64,000 bases of DNA from Tetracentron sinense. Its lineage: Eukaryota; Streptophyta; Magnoliopsida; Trochodendrales; Trochodendraceae. The notes below the pieces were generated by a model. That model searched no databases. It was not told the origin of the DNA and saw only the letters and a program-made list of their open reading frames with translations. The stretch is from contig CM026574.1 in NCBI GenBank assembly GCA_015143295.1, forward strand, positions 13,208,938 to 13,272,937, written 5' to 3'. Position 1 is the first letter of the stretch, and every line of letters starts with the position of its first letter. The translations under genes and the position numbers were made by a program. This document shows, one piece after another, positions 21,135 through 31,640 of this stretch.

Positions 21135-23745
21135 TTACAAAAATCTCATCTTCCATTGCTTTCTTCCAAGCTTCTTCTTTAATAGCTTCTTCAAAGCTTT
21201 CCGGTTCAATGACACAAAAATTACAACTTGCATACACATCACTAAGGTTCTTCATTCTTCTTGGAGTTGATCTTGGTAATGATGAACTTGAGCTTGATGG
21301 AGAAGTTGGTGATGATGGTGAACTAGCAATTGGAGATGCTTGTGGTGGAGCTTCATCTTCATCTTCATTTTCAAAACATTCTTGTTCTTCACTAATGGCA
21401 ATGACTTGATTTTGAACATTCTTTTCTTTCCAATTCCAAGAGGCCTTCTCATTGAAGAGAACATCTCTACATATAATCACTTTATTCTTCTTCAAGCTGT
21501 AGAATCTATATCCCTTTGATTTTGAGCTATAACCCACAAAGATGCATTTTTCACTATTATCATCAAACTTGAGCCTTGTTTCTTTAGAAACATGAGAAAA
21601 GCAAATACAACCAAATACCTTTAAATGATTCACGGACGGCTTCCTTCCACTCCAAGCTTCAAATGGAGTTTGATTCTCCACGGCTTTTGTTGGACATCTA
21701 TTCATCAAATAAACCGCCGTATGCACCGCTTCAGCCCAAAAAGATTTAGGCAACCCCTTCTCATAGACTATTGATTTTGCCATCTCAACTATAGTTCTAT
21801 TTTTCCTCTCTGCCACCCCATTTTGTTGTGGAGTGTGCCCAACTGTCAATTGCCTCTCCATACCAATATCTTCACAAAATTTTTCAAATTCATTTGAATT
21901 GTATTCACCACCTCTATCACTTCTTAAAACTTTGAGGTAGTTGCCACTTTGTCTCTCAACAAGATTTTGGAATTTCTTGAAAATAGAGAAAACTTCAGAC
22001 TTTTGCCACATAAAGTAAACCCAAGTCATTCTTGAAAAGTCATTCACAAAAATAATAAAGTACTTGTTACCGGCATGAGAAGGAGTCTTCATTGGCCCAC
22101 ACACATCGGTATGAACAAGCTCCAATGGTGATTTGGCTCTCCATGCTTTTTCTTTTGGAAACGACTCCCGGTGATGCTTTCCAAGAGCACACCCTTCACA
22201 AACTTCCTTTACTTTTTGTATAGCTGGCAATCCATACACCATGTTTTGTTGTTGGAGAGTCTTCAAGCTTTGAAAATTCAAGTGCCCATATCTTCTATGC
22301 CATATCCATGACTCATCAATCACATCCATCTTCAAGGCCACATTTTTTGAATATCGAAAGATGAGAGGAAAATTTCTATTTTTCTCCATCTTGACTTTTG
22401 TCACAATTTGACTTCTTCCCCCTTTATCATAAATTTTGCAAGAGTTCTCTTCAAAGTGGATGGAGTACCCATGCTCTACAAGTTGGCCAACACTCAACAA
22501 ATTTTGCTCCAAATCCGGAACTAGCAAAACATCTTGGATGTATTTTGTTCCTTTCTTTGTCTCTATGGCAATAGTACCCTTGCCTTTTGCTTGCACTAAG
22601 ACACCATTTCCCATCCTTACTTGAGAATTTGAGAAAGTATTCATGTTCACAAAAATACTTTGATCACCCGTCATATGATTGCTACAACCACTATCAAGGT
22701 ACCACACATCATTTCTTTTCTCCGACGACGCTTGACAAGCATAAAACATATTCCTATCACTTTCTTGCTCTTCGGAGAAATTTGCTTGTTGGTTGTTTTT
22801 GATTCGGCAATCCTTTTGGAGATGCCCAAATTTCTTGCAATTAAAACATTGAGGTTTTCCCCGAAACCAACAATCTTTGTCAACATGACTACTTCTTTTA
22901 CAAATGCTACATTTTTGTTGAGAGGATTCTACATTTGCTCTTCTTTCAAAATTATTTCTTCCTCTTCCTCTTGTATTTCTTCTTCTTCCTCTTCCATATC
23001 TTCCACCTCTAAAAAATTCACTTTTTGATTTTTCAAGACTTGATGGTTCTTTTTCATGATTTTTGGGGCTAACATTGAGCTTAGATTGAAAGGCACTTTC
23101 AATTGATTTTTCCGAGTGTCTACTCAATCTTTGCTCATATGCTTTAATAGAACCCATCAATTCTTCAACACCCAATGAGGAAATATCTTTAGTTTCTTCA
23201 ATAACCGAAACAATAGGATCATATTTTTCCGGCAAGCTAATTAAAATTTTCTCAATGATTCTTTGATCGGTAATTTTTTCCCCATAGGTTTTCAATTGAT
23301 TCACAAGTTCAAAAATTCTAGAAAAATAATCTTTCAACATTTCATTCTCTTTCATTTTAATATTTTCAAAATCCCTTCTTAGAGATTGGAGTTTGATGGC
23401 TCTTACCTTCAACGTGCCTCGATACTCCTTTTGTAAGATATCCCATGCCTCCTTTGATGTTGTAGCATTGATGATTCTTGGAAAAATTGGATCGGCCACT
23501 CCTTGTTGAATCAAATGAAGGGCTTTTGCATCCTTCCTTTTTGTCTCCTTCAATTGTTGCTTTCGAGCATTGGATAATGTCTCTACATTTTCCGGCTCTT
23601 CGTACCCTTCTTCTACAAATTCCCAAATATCATATGAAAGAAATAGGGTTTTCATTTTCACACACCAAATATCATAGTTGTCCCCATCAAAAATTAGAAA
23701 GGGAGGTTGTTGAACGTTGGTGTTGGTGTTGCTTCCGCTAGCCAT
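21088..23745 (-). CDS. Copia gag-protease-integrase part of the polyprotein
   Basis: The likely start is the ATG at 23745 (MASGSNTNTN..), 13 codons into an 898-codon open frame; numbering here is from the start of that frame. Gag occupies about residues 14-290. Two CCHC knuckles follow (CSICKRSSHVDKDC, 292-305; CFNCKKFGHLQKDC, 313-326). The aspartic protease motif is LDSGCSNHM (about 363). Integrase has an HHCC finger (about 496-535) and a DDE core with Asp at HTDVCGP (about 560), Asp at RSDRGGEY and Glu at NGVAERKNR; all catalytic residues are present. The frame ends in a stop just after the start of the RT domain because of an extra base in an A run (plus-strand T5 at 21093-21097). Gag forms the particle and integrase inserts the cDNA. 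Confidence 0.93.
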   Translation of the reverse strand: MASGSNTNTNVQQPPFLIFDGDNYDIWCVKMKTLFLSYDIWEFVEEGYEEPENVETLSNARKQQLKETKRKDAKALHLIQQGVADPIFPRIINATTSKEAWDILQKEYRGTLKVRAIKLQSLRRDFENIKMKENEMLKDYFSRIFELVNQLKTYGEKITDQRIIEKILISLPEKYDPIVSVIEETKDISSLGVEELMGSIKAYEQRLSRHSEKSIESAFQSKLNVSPKNHEKEPSSLEKSKSEFFRGGRYGRGRRRNTRGRGRNNFERRANVESSQQKCSICKRSSHVDKDCWFRGKPQCFNCKKFGHLQKDCRIKNNQQANFSEEQESDRNMFYACQASSEKRNDVWYLDSGCSNHMTGDQSIFVNMNTFSNSQVRMGNGVLVQAKGKGTIAIETKKGTKYIQDVLLVPDLEQNLLSVGQLVEHGYSIHFEENSCKIYDKGGRSQIVTKVKMEKNRNFPLIFRYSKNVALKMDVIDESWIWHRRYGHLNFQSLKTLQQQNMVYGLPAIQKVKEVCEGCALGKHHRESFPKEKAWRAKSPLELVHTDVCGPMKTPSHAGNKYFIIFVNDFSRMTWVYFMWQKSEVFSIFKKFQNLVERQSGNYLKVLRSDRGGEYNSNEFEKFCEDIGMERQLTVGHTPQQNGVAERKNRTIVEMAKSIVYEKGLPKSFWAEAVHTAVYLMNRCPTKAVENQTPFEAWSGRKPSVNHLKVFGCICFSHVSKETRLKFDDNSEKCIFVGYSSKSKGYRFYSLKKNKVIICRDVLFNEKASWNWKEKNVQNQVIAISEEQECFENEDEDEAPPQASPIASSPSSPTSPSSSSSSLPRSTPRRMKNLSDVYASCNFCVIEPESFEEAIKEEAWKKAMEDEIFVIEKNNTWELVERPKR

Positions 23746-23817
23746 CAATATCTCCTTCACCGGGGTTTGTTTTCCCGAGCACAAGCTTCACGCCCAGCTG
23801 GTTGTTGATCCACCTCG

Positions 23818-23829
23818 CTCTGATACCAC
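23818..23829 (-). other. Primer binding site of the copia element
   Basis: TGGTATCAGAGC on the minus strand, the plant initiator tRNA-Met complement, a few bases inside the 5' LTR. Confidence 0.9.
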
Positions 23830-23831
23830 TT

Positions 23832-24131
23832 TGTTGGCTTCACACTATAGCCACAAGAAGATTTGAAGAGCAATAGGGCTGGTTTAGAGGTTGAAAGAGG
23901 AGTTTTTCCAATGGGGGGCAGCAGCAGATTTTGAGCCAAAAAAACAGGGGAAAACAGTGTTCGTAGCCACCCCTTTTTGTATTCTGTTTTTTTTTTTTCA
24001 TCTCTAAGATTAGAACATTCCAGCCCATTACAAAGAAACCTAAGGCATATCTAAGCCCTACACTTGGCATCATCCTACAAAAGGTAAAAACCCTAATCAA
24101 CAAAAAGGTAAAAGGCATTAGTATTTTAACA
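23832..24131 (-). repeat. 5' LTR of the copia element
   Basis: 300 bp, nearly identical to 19364-19663. The inner end is followed on the minus strand by the primer site at 23818-23829. Confidence 0.95.
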
Positions 24132-24662
24132 GTTAGATATCATATTGGCAAACAACAGACTACACTGAATCAATCATAGCTTCAAACTTATACAGAGAAA
24201 TTGATGATTCAGAGACGGGATGGAGATCAAATGGTGGAGATGACGTTGTCGATGACATCAGATGGAGAAAAAAAAGGCACATGAGATGGCCATTATCCCT
24301 ACTAGAATGAGGAGGAGCATTAATAGCGGTAACATCAGAAGACGCAACAATGTCGTCTAAGCCACTCCTCTGCCCTTAATGGTAAAATTGTTGAAATGCA
24401 ACCATTTTCAAAATTTAAAGGGTGGTATGCAGCGAAAATCCTTAGTTTTGGTGGTTTTCATTTCAAATGAAGTTTTTCATTTCAAAGGATATTGAACTAA
24501 AATATCAACTCTCAATTATGGTGGCTTTGATATCATTATATAATCATGCTCCATTCCTAAAGCTCCCAACAACCACATGACATGAGCCATCACTTCCTAC
24601 ATTTCTTTCTTTGCTGGTCTATCTTCTATTAGCTTTTAGGTTTCTACGTAAAGCCTCCATCT
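24132..24662. other. Intergenic, no gene recognised
   Basis: AT-rich, with a short stretch of GATGG-type repeats near 24220-24290. No gene could be supported. Confidence 0.5.
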
Positions 24663-26065
24663 TGATTGTGATGATAACACAATAATGAAATAATTTTTGT
24701 GTTACTAATATCTCTTTGAGTTTAAGTGAACTTCAGTTAACCAAGAGCATTAGCGAGCCATTTAATGAAAAAAGCATGAAAAGACCATCTATGAAGAAGA
24801 TTCATCAAGTAAGTCAAAGCCAAGCCTTTGGATCACTTTGAAGTCAATTCCAAGCCATAGTCTAAGTTAGATCAAAGAAGAAAGAAGATCATGAAGCTTA
24901 AAGCCAAATCAAGTTCAGGGTCAAGAATGAAGACTCAAGAAGGTTTAATGGTTTATGTTTATTGAGTCCAGAGTGACCTTTGTAAGAAGTCCTCAAAAGT
25001 TTGGAACTTGATTACATAAAAATACCTAGATAGACCTTAGGTTGCTTAGAATAGGTTGGACATAATTCCAAGGACCTAACAATGATTAAAATAATGTTAT
25101 TAAGAATGCTTGATGACCAAGTAATCATTCCCATCATTTTAGTCTCATAAGATGAGTTTTCTGTAAAAATATAGAGAACTCATCGACAAGTGCAAGTGAC
25201 TCGTCGACGAGTGGTATAATAGAAACTCAAATTTGAGTTCTGTAACTTTACTCATCGACGACCCACCAATTTTCAGTATCACTCATTGACGAGTGCCTGC
25301 GGGAACTGACTCCAACGGCTAGTTTTCAAATGGCTCTTTTTGCATTAAAAACTCTCCAACAGCCATGAAACTTCTTGTGCTATGAAAGGAGATGATTTAT
25401 GAACAAAAGAACAACCCCAATACTTCAAATCTTTAGAATCATTCACTCCAAGCTTAGATTTCTAAATCTATCAAGTTGAACCTAGAATCCCCAAATCCCA
25501 ATTCTTGAGCTATTCAATTCCAATCTTTGAGAGATCTTCAAGTGAGCTAAGAGGGACTAATCAGCTTGTGTAAGGAGCCTTCAAAGTCTATAAAACCACA
25601 TGCCTAAAATGTGTTCAAATGAAGATGTCTGAGGGACTCTTGTCTGTGAAGCCGAGAGCTTTGCAAGAGGCGGTATCCCAGCCTGCAAGCGGGTGTAAAG
25701 GTTTGGCCTCTACTCGGAAATGGAGCTAAGTCTAAGGAGGATTGTTCCTTAGTAAGGTTAGGACTCACCCGCAAGTAGTCTAATTGATTTGGGAATAAAT
25801 CTTGGTGAATCCTTCAAGCCAGAGTGCTTAAGGAGGGGAGTAGGCGTGTTGCCGAACCTTGAGAAAAAACATCTTGGTATCTTTGTGTTTGCATCTCTCT
25901 AGCTCTATCTCTTTAATTCTTGTTTGAATGTATGTTTAGAATTGCCTAGTTTTAATTCCCTTTAACTTGCATTAGTTGAAATTCTGCTTAGGGAATTGAA
26001 GGAATACATTTTAAATTTGATACAGACCCTAATCACCCTCCTTCTAGGGTCCAATACTTGGAAAA
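24663..26065 (+). mobile_element. Solo LTR of a SIRE/Maximus-like Ty1/copia element
   Basis: About 1.4 kb beginning TGATTGTGATGATAACAC, a start typical of SIRE-like copia LTRs. Near the 3' end it has the characteristic GGAGTAGGCGTGTTGCCGAACC block, then CACCCTCCTTCTAGGGT. A perfect CATCT duplication flanks it (24658-24662 and 26066-26070). The last bases read AAAA where CA is expected, so the terminus is mutated. No internal region is present. Three or four ACTCGTCGACGAGT variants lie upstream of a degenerate TATA-like CTATGAAAGGAG at about 25378. Confidence 0.7.
25178..25296 (+). promoter_or_regulatory. Palindrome cluster (ACTCGTCGACGAGT) in the copia solo LTR
   Basis: ACTCGTCGACGAGT at 25199-25212 is a perfect 14 bp palindrome. 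Variants lie at 25178-25191, about 25250 and 25283-25296. The cluster is 80-200 bp ahead of the presumed TATA-like box. Confidence 0.6.
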
Positions 26066-26070
26066 CATCT

Positions 26071-26374
26071 TCATCTAGATCCATCTAGCCAACACCGATC
26101 AATCTCGGTAATTGGTTAGAGTTGGAGATGATAAAGATATGTGAAGAAGGATTTGCAGGTTTTTTAGTCTGAGATGGAAGAAAGACGGGTTAAGAACATT
26201 TATGTGCTTTTAACTTCTTTTTGGTGTTTAACTTGGGGGGACTTTTACGTCCTTTTAACTTGTTTTGGGTTTTTAATTTGGAGTTGGCTTTTATGTCATT
26301 TTAACTTGTTGTTGGTTCATAAGTAAAATAAACGTTGGGGTGCGTGGAGCAGCACCCTAAAAATATGAAAAGAC
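26071..26374. other. Intergenic, no gene recognised
   Basis: Contains a loose repeat of CTTTTAACTTG..TTTGGGTTTTTAA units. No gene. Confidence 0.45.
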
Positions 26375-27346
26375 AAGCCACCTTTATGTTTTTGTTTTTG
26401 ACAGAAACGACCTCTTCATCCTTTGTCAAACCATCTGACTCGGTCATTGATTTGAGATATGAAGGGGCAACAAAAAATCTAGAATTCCTTTTAACTTTAA
26501 CGGAAATGATTTGTGGGTGTTATTGACTTGGTCATTGAATTGAGATATGAAAAGAAAAAAATTAATAACTCCCAATTTCTTTAGGAGTACCATCCTCCTC
26601 TCTGTCATACATATTCAGCATGGTGAGGATCCTGATGGTGGATTTTATGTGTTCGACACGTGTACAATACAAGTAGGAAGGAAAGGAGTTGCCATCTTCT
26701 ACGAGTTAAGGTTTAGCACTACTTGACTTGGACAAGAGTCAATAAGAACTGGTTAAAGAGGGACCTTGAGAAAAATCCATCCCCTGTGTCACACCAGATA
26801 TTAAGTCATTTTCCATCGGAGCTGTATAAAGAGAAGTGTCATTTTCCCTACGAGTTGTGTAAAGAGAATAGTCTGCCTCTAACTGAGTAATCCTCCTTAG
26901 ATGGGATTGGATTTATGCAATATTAACCACAACAATTCAAAGGTAAAAAATAAATGAATAATTCACACAAATTCTTGCGGTTATATTGGTGGGGTGTCAC
27001 CTCTCTTGGATCGAGACTTCTCGAGATCCATTCCCCCGGGTGATGAGTACCAAATACTCCAATTCTCAGTGCTAACCATTAACCCTGTATTAATGTAGGT
27101 AAATGATATGACTTTGCTACTGAGACCCATTAGAGTTGAGACCACCAAGATAGTACTGCACAAGATTTCAGGTGGGGCTCATTTTCATTTGGTGGGCTCC
27201 ATCTGGAATCCCATGCTACACTGCACGGTTTGGTGGTCTGGACCCTAAAGCAGTCTCAAAAGCATTTCCCTAAATGATATCCTCCAACAAAAAAAAATAA
27301 GGCATGGTGATGGGAAACTAGGATATATCGTTTTTTTTTTTGGGTG
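26375..27346. repeat. Duplicated block, copy 2, left part
   Basis: Direct match to 8980-9785, ending in a poly-T run at 27331 and GGGTGCTTGC. The Tat element inserted here; the foldback element seen in copy 1 is absent. The small secreted-peptide gene next to copy 1 was not duplicated. Confidence 0.75.
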
Positions 27347-27351
27347 CTTGC

Positions 27352-30300
27352 TGTGAACACCCCATTTTTACACCCCTAAATTCTTATTTACCTTTTATTT
27401 TGTTTTATTATTTATTATTATTTTATTATTTTATTTTATTATTTATTTTAAATTTACTCATTTTTATTATTTTATTAGGGAGAGAGGGAAAGAGAAACCC
27501 CATGTTTAAAACCCATGAGCCAAAGCCAGAGTCCAACCTTAAAGCCCAAGCCCGGATCCAAAGTAGCCCAAGCCCATTTAGAGAACCCTAACCTCCTCTA
27601 TAAATACTATGTATGAGGTCAGATGACCTCATTTCCCTTCCTCATTTTGGTTTTTGGTTTTCGGCAGCAGCAGAGAGGTCACTCTCTTAATCATCCTCTC
27701 TTGATCCATTTTCTTGCAGCAAGACTCCATCACCTCCAGCCAGTTCCTTGTTCTTTTGTTTATCAGTAGAAAGCTTCCTCTGACCAGTGTCTCCATCTCC
27801 GGCGATCACTCCTTCCGGCGGGCTTTGATCATCATCTCCAGTGACGAGTTTCATCTTCGAGTCATCTATCTTCTTTGGCGAGTTCAGTGCTGATCCAGTA
27901 TTTCAATTTGCTCTGGCCAACTCTTCTTCAGCCAATAGCGTTCTTGCCTTGTTCTCGATCTTTTCTTTCCGGTTGAATCCCTTTTCTCTCGTTTCAAATC
28001 CTAGATCTAGAGTCTGGTTTATTTTTATTTTTATTTTTATTTTATATTTTATTTTTATTTATTTTATCTGTTTGTTCTTTGATCTCACTTGTGCAGAGTC
28101 TCATCATCGGTCGTCTTCTCCGGCGAGATCTCACAGTGAACAGTAATTGTTCTGTGTCTTCATAGGTAATTCTCATCCCTTGTTCTTCATCTCTTCCATT
28201 TCAACCCATTCTTCTCTGTTCTAATCCAGTAGCTAACCTTAGATTTAGATCTAAATTTTAATTCTATTATAATTATTATTTCCTCTCATTTTATTTGTTC
28301 ATCTTGCTCATTCCCCGGTTTACGCATCCATCTAATCCCTCTATGTATCTTTCCGGTAGATCTCTTCTCCCATTTCCTTTTCAACTCCAGCAGTAGCAGC
28401 AAGCTCCATCTAATTCCGGCCAGCATCAAGCTATCATCACTCCTTTATCTCCCGGTTAGTAATTCTTCTCGATTCTTTTCTCTCTTGATCCAATTCATCC
28501 AGATCTAGAATTCTAGATCTGGATTTCCTTTGATTCAATGTATAGATCTAAAATCTATAAGTCCAAATCATTCTGTATAATTTTTTATTTTTTATTTTTT
28601 ATTTTTTATGTAGTCTGTTTTGGTTCACCTGTACAACATTTTCATAACCGGCCGCCTTCACCATTTTCGGATCCATCACATTTGTTCTCAGAGGGTTTTC
28701 CGGCTAGCTTTGATTACCTCAGGTCTGTTTTCGCTCTTTTCTTTCTCAAACTCCTTCTCAGTCCAACTCTCTTCTCTGGATGTAGATCTTTAGATCTAGA
28801 CCCTGTAATCTCCCATTGTTATTATCATTATATTCTTTTGTTTTTGTATTCATTATTTTTTTTTTATTTCTGTTTTTTTTTATTATTATTTTTATCAGAG
28901 CTTCATCTCCGGACAAAGAACTTCAGCAAAATGTTTGGTTTTCTTTTTAAAATTTGTTTGTAAAATCCTTTGTTGGATTTTTCTTCCCTTCTCTTCTCTT
29001 CTCGGATCAACGGAGCAGCAATCATCATCGCCGCACCAACACCCAATCTCAGGCAGGTATAATTCTACCCTTGTCTATTTGTCTCTCTTGTATATTCCCT
29101 TGCTATGGTATATTAATTTGTGATAGTTTGAGACCTTAAGGCTAGTGGTAGATCTGGCTTGAAATTTGAGAATATCAAATCTGGTTTAATAATGTTTAAA
29201 ATGCAAGACTTAGATCTCTATGTTAAAAGCAAGGCCTACTGGTCAGCCTCCCAATGTTGTGCTTGATGATCTTAAAGAAAGGAAAAAAGGGAGGGAAGGC
29301 TTGTTTGAATAGTTCCCTATTCACTTGTTCTTGATCGGTCCAATATGCAAGGATGGCCTCTTTCAAGCCCAAATGTGACCATTGGGCCAATTTTGGGCCT
29401 TGGTTAATCTCATTATTAAACCAGATCTGATTTCAATTTCTTCTATTGGGTTAAAGCCGACTGACCAACTTTCACAATGGGTCAATTGGCCTTAGCACAT
29501 TAGTTGATCCTGGCCCAATCTCATTCAATTTTAACCATGGTTAATTATTTAATTTATTGTAATTTATTTCATTTGTGTATGTGCATGATAGGATTAGGCC
29601 CTATATTCCTTTTTTATTTTTTGCCTACATGGGGCATTTAGGTAGTTCTTTAACCCTAAACAATTGGCCTACCCCGTTAGTTAATCTTACAAAAAAATCA
29701 AAAAAATATATTAAAAAAAAAAAAAAAAAAGATCAAAATAAATTAAAGGTACTGGTCTATCTCCCCTTGGGACCTAGAGCAGGGTCCGTATTTAAACCAT
29801 AACCTCTTTTGGTTTAAGGCCGCTCGATCCGCCCTGCTCTTTGCCTTTAAGTTAATTAAATCAGTTAGACCTTATTTTCCTTTTTGCCTACCTTGGGCAC
29901 TTAGGTTATTTCTTGACTAGTTAAACTTGCCAAAATTAAAACAAACAAAAAAAAAAAAATCAAAAATACAAAATAACGAAAACATTCAAAAAATCTAAAA
30001 TGAAAAAGGACTTACCCTAATAAATGAACGCCCCCTAGAGCTCCTCCACGAGAACCTAGCTACGCAACCATCTCCCGGAATGAGATTCATAAATCTCAAT
30101 TCCAATTCCCCCAATTCAAGCATGAGTTGGAAGTGACCACACTCCGAAACGAGTATAAAAACAGTCACCACCCCGAACTACTATGAGGGTCTGATTCCGA
30201 CTAATCGGATAAGTAGGCAGCCCAAAACCAGGGTTCGACCCCAACCAAAAATAAATTTTTTTACACCCCATATTAATTTGTGTTTAATTACAAAAATTAA

Positions 30301-30597
30301 TAATTATTTAGGAAATTTTAAGTGATTTTAAATGTTTGGCTTGGACCTAATGAGTAGGTTACCATCATTGAATGGAGGTCCTGGGGTGCCTAACCCCTTC
30401 CCCAGGACCTAAAGGGATCTCTTACCTAGACTATTCTGGACCATAGACCCCCTTGTTTTGGATTATCTTGGGATCCTACTTCCCCTAAGTAGGTGGCGAC
30501 TCTTAGGATAAATTTAGCGTTATTCCTCTGCTCTCGGACCTTATCTCGACACTTAGAGATGAGAGGGGAGGAAAGGCGGTACATTTATGTGTTTACA
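27352..30597 (+). repeat. 5' LTR of the plus-strand Tat element
   Basis: 3,246 bp. The TATA box is only about 250 bp in, so a leader of nearly 3 kb (R-U5) would be transcribed. The leader is CU-rich and contains several splice-acceptor-like and donor-like sites. Confidence 0.95.
27599..27606 (+). promoter_or_regulatory. TATA box in the 5' LTR
   Basis: TATAAATA in the context CCTCCTCTATAAATACTATG. The same box is at 44407-44414 in the 3' LTR. Confidence 0.8.
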
Positions 30598-30620
30598 GCT
30601 TTGGCGACTCTGCTGGGGAT
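30598..30620 (+). other. Primer binding site of the Tat element
   Basis: TTGGCGACTCTGCTGGGGA begins within four bases of the LTR end. This GGCGACTC.GCTGGGGA type is found in Tat/Ogre elements; the priming tRNA (Arg is often proposed) is not proven here. Confidence 0.75.
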
Positions 30621-31640
30621 AACCTAAAGAGTTAGATCCAACCTGAAAATTAGGTAAAAGCCAAACATTTTTAAATCCCTAATCATTCCTTTGCTAATTC
30701 TTTTTATGTTGTGGGATGTTCTTATTCTCTTTCCTGTGCATATCATATTCATTGCATTTTAGTGTAATCACCTGATAACCCATTAGTTGGATCTATGGGG
30801 CCAACGGCTGTTTGATACATATCTTTAGCGTCAAGGGCTTTTTGATCTGTGGAGTTCAGCTGGATCACGCCTTATGGGTTGTACCCGTAGAAACGGATTC
30901 AGTTTCTCCCGCTTGCGCCAATCGTCCCATTTTGGGAGTCGCATATACGGCCAAGTGTCCCCCAACCACCTTAGGAACACCTGCATTACCCCGACATATT
31001 CATATAGATTAGGTTGTGATATAGTTTATAAGCAGTAGATTAGGGTGGTTTCTCCCAATCCTACCCTGCTTATAATCTATACCCGCCCTCCTTTTTGGTT
31101 GTATATTAGGGTATCTTTTTGTACCCATATGTTCATTCAAGAAAGAGGGCATGTGTGAACCATGTTTGATGAGCCATGTGTGATTGAATAAACCCCTTAC
31201 CCACTTCTTTAAATCATTACATATGGGGGTCCTAACCTCAAATAATAAATGGGTACTCATTTACCCACTTATCCATTTTTGTTTTAAACTTAATGGGCTT
31301 TGGTTTCCAATAACCCAAGGTAGTAGGTTGGACCTCTACACCACCTACCCCATTGGTTTACATATGTCTTGACTAAAAAAAAAAAAACTCTTTCGTGACA
31401 CTACATATGGGATTCAAAATCCAGATATAAATGGATATCCCCTTATTCATTTATTACCTTAATCTAAAAGGTCTTGGACACCCAAGTTAGTGGACTGGGC
31501 TTTTGTCCACCCACCCTGTTAGTTTACATATGTAGTGCCACGCTAAAAAACAAAAAAAAAAGAGAGAAAAAAGAAAAAAAAAAAAACATTCTCAAAAGTT
31601 TTGCATCATCATAGAGTCTCACATGTGCACTATTGTTTAG
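30621..31640 (+). other. Untranslated leader between primer site and ORF1
   Basis: No supported protein. Contains poly-A runs at about 31376-31387 and 31540-31586, just before ORF1. Confidence 0.6.

Larger units (their letters stand above)
19364..24131 (-). mobile_element. Near-intact young Ty1/copia retrotransposon
   Basis: 4,768 bp with 300 bp LTRs at 23832-24131 (5') and 19364-19663 (3'), starting TGTTAAAATAC and ending AGCCAACA on the minus strand. By eye the LTRs differ by one substitution and two one-base length changes, so the insertion is recent. The primer site TGGTATCAGAGC (tRNA-iMet type) follows the 5' LTR and a purine tract AAGGGGGAG precedes the 3' LTR. Flanks GCTAG (19359-19363) and GTTAG (24132-24136) form a TSD with one mismatch. 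The order gag-protease-integrase-RT-RNase H is diagnostic of copia. One frameshift separates integrase from RT. The lineage within copia is not assigned. Confidence 0.97.

Noticed and set aside
22660..23028. Plus-strand frame of 122 codons opposite the copia gag
   Set aside because: Antisense shadow of the gag-protease region, Ser- and Ile-rich, without supporting features.
27841..28963. Open frames in the Tat LTR (101 and 141 codons), repeated in the 3' LTR
   Set aside because: T-rich LTR sequence with hydrophobic low-complexity translations; the two LTR copies differ in length and frame.
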